Part shown: positions 37,334-44,697 of the stretch, in pieces | Layout of the letters: each line of letters begins with the position of its first letter | How positions within the stretch are numbered: position 1 is the first letter of the stretch | Assembly: GCF_025336485.1 (NCBI RefSeq) | Contig: NZ_JAODAB010000021.1 | Span: 1-64,000 of the forward strand | Direction: 5' to 3' | DNA: 64,000 bases | DNA from: Pseudomonas citri | GTDB lineage: Bacteria > Pseudomonadota > Gammaproteobacteria > Pseudomonadales > Pseudomonadaceae | The notes under the pieces: model-generated | The model's database searches: none | What the model was told of the DNA's origin: nothing | What the model saw: the letters and a program-made list of their open reading frames with translations, nothing else | Position numbers and translations under genes: made by a program

Positions 37334-37751
37334 AAACGTTTGACGCGCTAAAAAACCGAAGGCATGATGGCCTCGCTCCCGCTAATCAGGGGCCCTGGCA
37401 AGGGCCTTCGGGTCGACGCTTGCAACCACCCTGCGAGCCGATTCGTGTCTGTACCGCCCACAAGGTGTGTTTGACGAGGTTGCGACTGGAACGAAGTTGT
37501 CCCGAGGGACGGAAGCGTAACTAGGTAACCCGGCATCACTCTGAGTTCACATGAAGGCCCACGACGCCCGAATGCGCCCGCAGTCCGCCCCTACCTGCTC
37601 ACTTTCCCCTCGAGCCCATCGTTCATCCCGTCGCCTCCCCGCCTGAACCGACTTTGACAGCCCCTGGTCAGCGAGCAGCCCTCTACCAAATGATTGGCAG
37701 ACGGCAGGCAGGTTTCTGACTTTCATACAAGACGCGACGAGGTTTATTTCC
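37334..37751. other. Long aceA leader region
   Basis: No gene is supported. Two compact stems are visible: GGCCCT/AGGGCC (37391-37396 and 37401-37406, loop GGCA) and GTCC/GGAC (37499-37510, loop CGAG). Short open frames exist on both strands but lack ribosome sites and homology. If the promoter is near the RccR site, the aceA mRNA has a leader of several hundred bases, or a separate small RNA is made here. Confidence 0.4.
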
Positions 37752-39077
37752 ATGGCACTGACACGCGAACAGCAAATTGCAGCCCTTGAAAAAGACTGGG
37801 CTGAAAACCCGCGCTGGAAAGGCGTGAAGCGCAACTACTCCGCCGCTGACGTCGTCCGCCTGCGTGGCTCGGTCCAACCTGAGCACACCCTTGCAAAAAT
37901 GGGCGCCGACAAGCTGTGGAAACTGGTGACCCAGGGCGCCAAGCCATCCTTCCGTCCCGACAAGGATTTCGTCAACTGCATGGGCGCCCTGACCGGCGGC
38001 CAGGCCGTGCAGCAAGTCAAGGCCGGGATCCAGGCCATCTACCTGTCGGGCTGGCAAGTGGCGGCGGACAACAACTCCGCCGAATCGATGTACCCCGACC
38101 AGTCGCTGTACCCGGTGGATTCGGTTCCAACCGTGGTCAAGCGCATCAACAACTCGTTCCGTCGCGCCGACCAGATCCAGTGGAAATCCGGCAAGAACCC
38201 GGGCGACGAAGGCTACATCGACTACTTCGCACCGATCGTGGCTGACGCCGAAGCCGGTTTCGGCGGCGTGCTGAACGCCTACGAGCTGATGAAGAGCATG
38301 ATCGAAGCCGGCGCCGCAGGCGTTCACTTCGAAGACCAATTGGCCTCGGTGAAGAAATGCGGCCACATGGGCGGCAAGGTGCTGGTACCGACCCAGGAAG
38401 CCGTGCAGAAGCTGACCGCTGCCCGCCTGGCTGCCGACGTTGCTGGCGTACCGACCATCATCCTGGCCCGCACCGACGCCAACGCCGCTGACCTGCTGAC
38501 CTCCGACTGCGACCCGTACGACCAGCCGTTCGTGACCGGCAACCGCACCCCGGAAGGCTTCTATAAAGTGCGCGCCGGCCTCGACCAGGCCATCGCCCGT
38601 GGCCTGGCCTACGCGCCGTACGCCGACCTGATCTGGTGCGAAACCGCCAAGCCGGACCTGGACGAAGCCCGCCGCTTCGCCGAAGCGATCAAGAAGGAGT
38701 ACCCGGACCAGATCCTGTCGTACAACTGCTCGCCTTCCTTCAACTGGAAGAAAAACCTGGACGACGCGACCATCGCCAAATTCCAGCGCGAACTGTCCGC
38801 CATGGGCTACAAGCACCAGTTCATCACCCTGGCCGGCATCCATAACATGTGGCACAGCATGTTCAACCTGGCCCACGACTACGCCCGCAACGACATGACC
38901 GCCTACGTGAAGCTGCAAGAGCAGGAATTCGCCGACGCGGCCAAGGGCTACACCTTCGTGGCGCACCAGCAGGAAGTGGGCACGGGTTACTTCGACGACA
39001 TGACCACCGTGATCCAGGGTGGCGCTTCGTCGGTGACCGCACTGACCGGTTCGACCGAAGAAGAACAGTTCCACTGA
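37752..39077 (+). CDS. aceA: Isocitrate lyase
   Basis: A 441-residue first enzyme of the glyoxylate shunt, cleaving isocitrate to glyoxylate and succinate. The catalytic Cys203 is in the signature KKCGHMGGKVL; metal site GYIDYFAPIVADAEAGFGG and the substrate loop YNCSPSFNW are present. It is needed for growth on acetate and fatty acids. Regulation by RccR is suggested by the operator at 37308. It is monocistronic, with its own terminator. Confidence 0.97.
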   Translation: MALTREQQIAALEKDWAENPRWKGVKRNYSAADVVRLRGSVQPEHTLAKMGADKLWKLVTQGAKPSFRPDKDFVNCMGALTGGQAVQQVKAGIQAIYLSGWQVAADNNSAESMYPDQSLYPVDSVPTVVKRINNSFRRADQIQWKSGKNPGDEGYIDYFAPIVADAEAGFGGVLNAYELMKSMIEAGAAGVHFEDQLASVKKCGHMGGKVLVPTQEAVQKLTAARLAADVAGVPTIILARTDANAADLLTSDCDPYDQPFVTGNRTPEGFYKVRAGLDQAIARGLAYAPYADLIWCETAKPDLDEARRFAEAIKKEYPDQILSYNCSPSFNWKKNLDDATIAKFQRELSAMGYKHQFITLAGIHNMWHSMFNLAHDYARNDMTAYVKLQEQEFADAAKGYTFVAHQQEVGTGYFDDMTTVIQGGASSVTALTGSTEEEQFH

Positions 39078-39140
39078 TCCACGCGGTAAACGGCCCTTGC
39101 GGACCGAATCAAAGCTAACCGCAAGGCCAACGATCTGGAC

Positions 39141-39166
39141 GCCCCGACTGGCTCGGGGCTTTTTTT
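39141..39166 (+). terminator. aceA terminator
   Basis: Stem GCCCCGA/TCGGGGC (39141-39147 and 39153-39159), loop CTGGC, followed by seven T. Confidence 0.9.
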
Positions 39167-39751
39167 CGCCTAGGCTTTGACAGGCAACACACTCACCTTC
39201 AGGAACAAATCTGCAGGAGCAAGGCCTGTGAGCAAGGCTTGCCCGCGATGAACGATCACGCGACCTGCCAGGACCACCGCGTCGCCGGTATCGCGAGCAA
39301 GCTTTGCTCCCACAGAGGCAGCCCTGTGCAAAAAAATCCGTGAGTCGATAAAAAAATTGATCAAACGCAGTATCGGACCGTCTGAATAAGCGTAAAACGG
39401 CGGCGCCGACAATTGCAGTAACGGCGATGCCAGACAAGTTCCCAGCCAGTGCACCGGGTTATTCACAAAAATCCGGACAAACAAAAACAATTATCATTTA
39501 GGTGATCCGCTACTTTGTTACATCCAGCAGAAAATATTATTGACGAATAAACGGCCAATGCCCGCCGGGCCGGGGCCATGGGCTCATGGGGGTGTGCTAT
39601 GTGCTTATTCCAATAAATAATCTCGCTATAGGAATTTTACTTGTCCGGTGTTTAGCCATAAAATCACCGCGATTGATTGCTGCGACATATCGTCACTGCG
39701 TTATTTCTTTTCAAGCTCAGAGACCTTTGCTCTCTGTTAAGGATTTCCAGC
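39167..39751. other. aceA-nuoA intergenic region with REP doublet
   Basis: A REP doublet occupies about 39211-39317 (GAGCAAGGCTTGCCCGCGAT facing TATCGCGAGCAAGCTTTGCT). The rest (39318-39751) is AT-richer and must hold the nuo promoter. I cannot choose a -35/-10 pair with confidence; TAAGGATTT before 39752 is the nuoA ribosome site. No gene is supported. Confidence 0.5.
39211..39317. repeat. REP doublet (REPIN)
   Basis: Two inverted REP copies, CAGGAGCAAGGCCTGTGAGC... on the left and ...TATCGCGAGCAAGCTTTGCTCCCACAG on the right, around a spacer (39250-39285), upstream of the nuo operon. Confidence 0.8.
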
Positions 39752-40165
39752 ATGCCCGAAGCGACAGGACTCATGGCCCACAACTGGGGCTTTGCCATTT
39801 TCCTTCTGGGTGTTGTCGGCCTTTGTGCCTTCATGCTCGGTGTATCGAGCCTACTCGGGTCACGAGCCTGGGGCCGTAGCAAAAACGAACCGTTCGAGTC
39901 CGGCATGCTGCCTACCGGTGGCGCCCGCTTGCGGCTCTCAGCCAAATTCTATCTGGTCGCGATGCTATTCGTGATCTTCGATATCGAAGCCCTCTTTCTC
40001 TTTGCCTGGTCTGTGTCCGTCCGCGAAAGCGGCTGGACCGGATTCGTCGAAGCACTCGTTTTCATAGCAATTCTGTTGGCAGGTCTTGTCTACCTATACC
40101 GGGTGGGGGCACTTGATTGGGCTCCGGAAGCTCGGCGCAAGCGGCAAGCGAAGCTGAAACAATGA
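39752..40165 (+). CDS. nuoA: NADH-quinone oxidoreductase subunit A
   Basis: A 137-residue membrane subunit of complex I with three hydrophobic helices. The conserved NEPFESGM loop near the quinone site and FVIFDIEALFLFAWSV are present. The start MPEATGLMAHNWGF at 39752 follows TAAGGATTT; codons upstream in frame are not family-like. It is the first gene of the 13-gene nuo operon. Confidence 0.96.
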   Translation: MPEATGLMAHNWGFAIFLLGVVGLCAFMLGVSSLLGSRAWGRSKNEPFESGMLPTGGARLRLSAKFYLVAMLFVIFDIEALFLFAWSVSVRESGWTGFVEALVFIAILLAGLVYLYRVGALDWAPEARRKRQAKLKQ

Positions 40166-40175
40166 GGCTTTGGCA

Positions 40176-40850
40176 ATGCAATACAATCTCACCAGAATCG
40201 ACCCCGATGCTCCTAACGAGCAGTACCCGATCGGCAAACGGGAGACCGTCGCCGATCCGTTAGAGGATCAGGTCCACAAGAACATCTTCATGGGCAAGCT
40301 CGAAGACGTGCTGAACAGCACGGTCAACTGGGGTCGCAAGAACTCCCTGTGGCCGTACAACTTCGGCCTTTCGTGTTGCTACGTGGAAATGACCACCGCC
40401 TTCACGGCGCCCCACGACATCGCGCGCTTTGGCGCCGAGGTCATCCGGGCATCACCGCGCCAGGCGGACTTCATGGTTATCGCCGGTACCTGCTTCGTCA
40501 AGATGGCGCCGATCATCCAGCGTCTCTACGAGCAAATGCTCGAGCCGAAGTGGGTTATCTCCATGGGTTCGTGCGCCAACTCCGGTGGCATGTACGACAT
40601 CTATTCCGTCGTTCAAGGGGTGGACAAGTTCCTGCCCGTGGACGTCTACGTGCCCGGCTGCCCGCCTCGCCCCGAAGCTTTCCTGCAAGGCTTGATGCTG
40701 TTGCAGGAGTCGATTGGCCAGGAGCGTCGCCCACTGTCCTGGGTCGTCGGCGATCAAGGCGTCTATCGCGCCGAGATGCCGTCGCAAAAGGAACAGCGCC
40801 GCGAACAGCGTATCGCAGTCACCAACCTGCGCAGCCCCGACGAAGTCTGA
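40176..40850 (+). CDS. nuoB: NADH-quinone oxidoreductase subunit B
   Basis: A 224-residue peripheral-arm subunit carrying cluster N2, the last Fe-S donor to quinone. The four ligands are in GLSCCYVEM, GTCFVKMAP, GSCANSGG and VPGCPPRPEA. The ATG at 40176 has GAGG eight bases before it. Confidence 0.97.
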   Translation: MQYNLTRIDPDAPNEQYPIGKRETVADPLEDQVHKNIFMGKLEDVLNSTVNWGRKNSLWPYNFGLSCCYVEMTTAFTAPHDIARFGAEVIRASPRQADFMVIAGTCFVKMAPIIQRLYEQMLEPKWVISMGSCANSGGMYDIYSVVQGVDKFLPVDVYVPGCPPRPEAFLQGLMLLQESIGQERRPLSWVVGDQGVYRAEMPSQKEQRREQRIAVTNLRSPDEV

Positions 40851-40923
40851 TCCAGCTCTGTTCCTGAACAAGAAACGAGAACCTGGCTTCATTCTTTACG
40901 TTGACCGAAAGCGATAAATAACC

Positions 40924-42708
40924 ATGACTACAGGCAGTGCTCTGTACATCCCGCCTTACAAGGCAGACGACCAGGATGTGGTCGTCGAACTGAACAACCG
41001 TTTCGGCGCCGACGCGTTCACCGTCCAGGCGACCCGCACCGGCATGCCGGTGCTGTGGGTTGCCCGCGCCCGACTCATCGAAGTCCTGACTTTCCTGCGC
41101 AACCTGCCCAAGCCATACGTCATGCTCTATGACCTGCACGGCGTGGACGAGCGCCTGCGCACCAAGCGCCAGGGGCTGCCCGAGGGCGTCGACTTCACCG
41201 TGTTCTACCACCTGCTGTCGATCGAGCGTAATAGTGACGTAATGATCAAGGTCGCCTTGTCCGAGAGCGACCTCAGCGTACCGACCGTGACCGGCATCTG
41301 GCCGAACGCCAACTGGTACGAGCGTGAAGTCTGGGACATGTTCGGCATCGACTTCCCCGGCCACCCGCACCTGACGCGCATCATGATGCCGCCGACCTGG
41401 GAAGGTCACCCTCTGCGCAAGGACTTCCCGGCCCGCGCCACCGAATTCGATCCGTTCAGCCTGTCCCTGGCCAAGCAACAACTCGAGGAAGAAGCCGCGC
41501 GCTTCCGGCCCGAAGATTGGGGCATGAAGCGCTCCGGGGCGAACGAGGACTACATGTTCCTCAACTTAGGTCCGAACCACCCTTCGGCCCACGGTGCGTT
41601 CCGTATCATCCTGCAGCTGGACGGCGAAGAGATCGTCGACTGCGTCCCGGACATCGGCTACCACCACCGTGGCGCCGAGAAGATGGGCGAACGCCAGTCC
41701 TGGCACAGCTACATCCCGTACACCGACCGCATCGATTACCTCGGCGGCGTGATGAACAACCTGCCGTACGTGCTCTCGGTCGAGAAACTGGCCGGGATCA
41801 AGGTGCCGGAAAAGGTCGACGTCATCCGCATCATGATGGCCGAGTTCTTCCGTATCACCAGCCACCTGCTGTTCCTGGGCACCTATATCCAGGACGTGGG
41901 CGCCATGACACCGGTGTTCTTTACCTTCACCGACCGCCAGAAAGCCTACACCGTGATCGAAGCCATCACCGGTTTCCGCCTGCACCCGGCCTGGTACCGC
42001 ATCGGCGGCGTCGCCCACGATCTGCCGCGCGGCTGGGAAAAACTGGTCAAGGACTTCGTCGAGTGGATGCCCAAGCGCCTGGACGAATACACCAAGGCGG
42101 CGTTGCAGAACAGCATCCTCAAGGGTCGAACCATCGGAGTCGCTGCCTATAACACCAAGCAAGCCCTGGAATGGGGCGTCACCGGTGCAGGCCTGCGTTC
42201 CACCGGCTGCGATTTCGACCTGCGCAAGGCGCGCCCTTACTCCGGCTACGAGAACTTCGAATTCGAAGTCCCGCTGGCAGCCAATGGCGATGCCTACGAC
42301 CGCTGCATGGTTCGCGTCGAAGAAATGCGCCAGAGCGTCAAGATCATCGAACAATGCCTGCGCAACATGCCGGAAGGCCCGTACAAGGCGGATCACCCGC
42401 TGACGACGCCGCCGCCTAAAGAGCGCACTCTGCAACACATCGAAACCCTGATCACGCACTTCCTGCAAGTTTCGTGGGGCCCGGTCATGCCGGCCAACGA
42501 ATCCTTCCAGATGATCGAAGCGACCAAGGGTATCAACAGTTATTACCTGACGAGCGATGGCGGCACCATGAGCTACCGCACCCGGATCCGCACCCCAAGT
42601 TATCCGCACCTGCAACAGATCCCTTCGGTGATCAGAGGCAGCATGGTCGCGGACATGATTGCGTACCTGGGTAGTATCGATTTCGTTATGGCCGACGTGG
42701 ACCGCTAA
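40924..42708 (+). CDS. nuoC: NADH-quinone oxidoreductase fused subunits C/D
   Basis: A 594-residue fusion of NuoC (about 1-190) and NuoD (about 200-594), as in E. coli and other gammaproteobacteria. The join is near KRSGANEDYMFLN. The D part lines the quinone cavity, with NLGPNHPSAHGAFRI and RIRTPSYPHLQ; the C part contains YEREVWDMFGIDFPGHP. Often called nuoCD. Confidence 0.97.
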   Translation: MTTGSALYIPPYKADDQDVVVELNNRFGADAFTVQATRTGMPVLWVARARLIEVLTFLRNLPKPYVMLYDLHGVDERLRTKRQGLPEGVDFTVFYHLLSIERNSDVMIKVALSESDLSVPTVTGIWPNANWYEREVWDMFGIDFPGHPHLTRIMMPPTWEGHPLRKDFPARATEFDPFSLSLAKQQLEEEAARFRPEDWGMKRSGANEDYMFLNLGPNHPSAHGAFRIILQLDGEEIVDCVPDIGYHHRGAEKMGERQSWHSYIPYTDRIDYLGGVMNNLPYVLSVEKLAGIKVPEKVDVIRIMMAEFFRITSHLLFLGTYIQDVGAMTPVFFTFTDRQKAYTVIEAITGFRLHPAWYRIGGVAHDLPRGWEKLVKDFVEWMPKRLDEYTKAALQNSILKGRTIGVAAYNTKQALEWGVTGAGLRSTGCDFDLRKARPYSGYENFEFEVPLAANGDAYDRCMVRVEEMRQSVKIIEQCLRNMPEGPYKADHPLTTPPPKERTLQHIETLITHFLQVSWGPVMPANESFQMIEATKGINSYYLTSDGGTMSYRTRIRTPSYPHLQQIPSVIRGSMVADMIAYLGSIDFVMADVDR

Positions 42709-42710
42709 GC

Positions 42711-43208
42711 ATGAACAGCACGCTTATCCAGACAGACCGTTTCGCCCTGAGCGAAACCGAGCGCTCGGCCATCGAGCACGAGCTGCATCACTACGAAGAC
42801 CCGCGCGCGGCGTCGATCGAAGCCCTGAAGATCGTCCAGAAGGAACGTGGCTGGGTGCCTGACGGCGCGCTCTACGCCATCGGCGAGATCCTCGGCATCC
42901 CGGCCAGCGACGTTGAAGGTGTCGCCACTTTCTACAGCCAGATTTTCCGCCAGCCGGTGGGACGCCACATCATTCGCGTCTGCGACAGCATGGTCTGCTA
43001 CATCGGCGGCCACGAGTCCGTGGTCAGCGAGATCCAGAGCAAGCTGGGCATCGGCCTGGGCCAAACCACCGCCGACGGCCGCTTCACGCTGTTGCCGGTG
43101 TGCTGCCTGGGCAACTGCGACAAGGCGCCGGCACTGATGATCGACGACGACACCTTTGGCGACGTTGCGCCGGACGGTGTCGCCAAACTGCTGGAGGGCT
43201 ACGTATGA
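42711..43208 (+). CDS. nuoE: NADH-quinone oxidoreductase subunit E
   Basis: A 165-residue thioredoxin-fold subunit with the [2Fe-2S] cluster N1a. Ligand cysteines are seen in RVCDSMVCYIGG and PVCCLGNCDKAP. It begins two bases after nuoC and its stop overlaps the nuoF start. Confidence 0.97.
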   Translation: MNSTLIQTDRFALSETERSAIEHELHHYEDPRAASIEALKIVQKERGWVPDGALYAIGEILGIPASDVEGVATFYSQIFRQPVGRHIIRVCDSMVCYIGGHESVVSEIQSKLGIGLGQTTADGRFTLLPVCCLGNCDKAPALMIDDDTFGDVAPDGVAKLLEGYV

Positions 43209-44560
43209 CCCTGACTTCCTTCGGGCCCGCCAACCGTATCCAGCGTTCGGCCGAAACCCATCCCCTGACCTGGCGCCTGCGTGACGACGGCGAACCGGTG
43301 TGGCTGGACGAATACCAGGCCAAGAACGGCTATGCCGCCGCACGCAAGGCCTTCACCCAGATGGCCCAGGACGACATCGTCCAGACCGTGAAGGACTCAG
43401 GCCTCAAGGGCCGTGGCGGCGCGGGCTTCCCCACTGGCGTGAAGTGGGGCCTGATGCCCAAGGACGAGTCCATCGACATCCGCTACCTGCTCTGCAACGC
43501 GGACGAAATGGAGCCCAACACCTGGAAAGACCGCATGCTGATGGAGCAACTGCCCCATCTGCTGATCGAAGGCATGTTGATCAGTGCCCGTGCGCTGAAA
43601 ACCTACCGTGGCTACATCTTCCTGCGCGGCGAATACACCACCGCCGCCAAGCACCTGAACCGTGCCGTGGAAGAAGCCAAGGCCGCAGGCCTCTTGGGCA
43701 AGAACATCCTGGGTTCGGGCTTCGATTTCGAGCTGTTCGTCCACACCGGTGCCGGACGCTACATCTGCGGTGAAGAAACCGCGCTGATCAACTCCCTGGA
43801 AGGCCGCCGCGCCAACCCGCGTTCCAAGCCGCCCTTCCCTGCCGCCGTCGGCGTGTGGGGCAAGCCGACCTGTGTGAACAACGTCGAAACCCTGTGCAAC
43901 GTCCCGGCGATCATCGCCGACGGCGTCGACTGGTATAAATCCCTGGCCCGCGACGGCAGCGAAGACATGGGCACCAAGCTCATGGGCTTCTCCGGCAAGG
44001 TCAAGAACCCCGGCCTGTGGGAACTGCCCTTCGGCGTCACCGGTCGCGAGCTGTTCGAAGACTACGCCGGCGGCATGCGCGACGGCTACAAGCTCAAGTG
44101 CTGGCAGCCTGGCGGCGCCGGTACCGGCTTCCTGTTGCCGGAACACCTGGACGCACAAATGTATGCCGGCGGCATCGCCAAGGTGGGCACCCGTATGGGT
44201 ACCGGCCTGGCCATGGCGGTGGACGACAGCGTCAACATGGTGTCCCTGCTGCGCAACATGGAGCAGTTTTTCGCCCGCGAATCCTGCGGTTTCTGCACCC
44301 CTTGCCGCGACGGCCTGCCATGGAGCGTCAAGCTCTTGATGGCCCTCGAGAACGGCCAGGGCCAGCCCGGCGACATCGAGACCCTGCTGGGCCTGGTGGG
44401 CTTCCTCGGCCCAGGCAAGACCTTCTGTGCTCACGCACCGGGTGCCGTCGAACCATTGGGCAGCGCAATCAAATACTTCCGTCCCGAGTTCGAGGCCGGC
44501 ATCGCGCCTACCAGCGCCGCCGTCCCGCCTCTGGCAAAGCCGATCGTAGTCGGCGCGTAA
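43205..44560 (+). CDS. nuoF: NADH-quinone oxidoreductase subunit F
   Basis: A 451-residue NADH- and FMN-binding subunit and entry point of electrons. The NADH/FMN loop GRGGAGFPTGVKWG, the FMN site ICGEETALINSLEGRR and the [4Fe-4S] N3 site ESCGFCTPCRDG are present. The ATG at 43205 overlaps the nuoE stop. The 137-base gap to nuoG is the longest inside the operon and holds a hairpin. Confidence 0.97.
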   Translation: MTLTSFGPANRIQRSAETHPLTWRLRDDGEPVWLDEYQAKNGYAAARKAFTQMAQDDIVQTVKDSGLKGRGGAGFPTGVKWGLMPKDESIDIRYLLCNADEMEPNTWKDRMLMEQLPHLLIEGMLISARALKTYRGYIFLRGEYTTAAKHLNRAVEEAKAAGLLGKNILGSGFDFELFVHTGAGRYICGEETALINSLEGRRANPRSKPPFPAAVGVWGKPTCVNNVETLCNVPAIIADGVDWYKSLARDGSEDMGTKLMGFSGKVKNPGLWELPFGVTGRELFEDYAGGMRDGYKLKCWQPGGAGTGFLLPEHLDAQMYAGGIAKVGTRMGTGLAMAVDDSVNMVSLLRNMEQFFARESCGFCTPCRDGLPWSVKLLMALENGQGQPGDIETLLGLVGFLGPGKTFCAHAPGAVEPLGSAIKYFRPEFEAGIAPTSAAVPPLAKPIVVGA

Positions 44561-44573
44561 ACGCTTAAAAAGG

Positions 44574-44593
44574 CGAAGGGTCCGTACCCTTCG
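44574..44593 (+). repeat. Hairpin between nuoF and nuoG
   Basis: CGAAGGG (44574-44580) pairs with CCCTTCG (44587-44593), loop TCCGTA, followed by TCTTCTC. It sits 14 bases after the nuoF stop and could be a weak attenuator or an mRNA processing or stability element. Confidence 0.55.
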
Positions 44594-44697
44594 TCTTCTC
44601 GTGTGATGACGCCGTAAACGGCTGTGTTGATTCACGCGAATGACAAGATTCCATTAGCCACGCCCGCTGACACCGGGCCAACGAAGAACTTTGAACC

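Noticed and set aside
37312..37539. Small frames on both strands in the aceA leader
   Set aside because: No ribosome sites and no recognisable product.
39318..39751. ANR or Fur box in the nuo promoter region
   Set aside because: TTGATCAA at about 39357 lacks the four-base spacer of an ANR site, and ATTATCATTT is only a weak half match to Fur.
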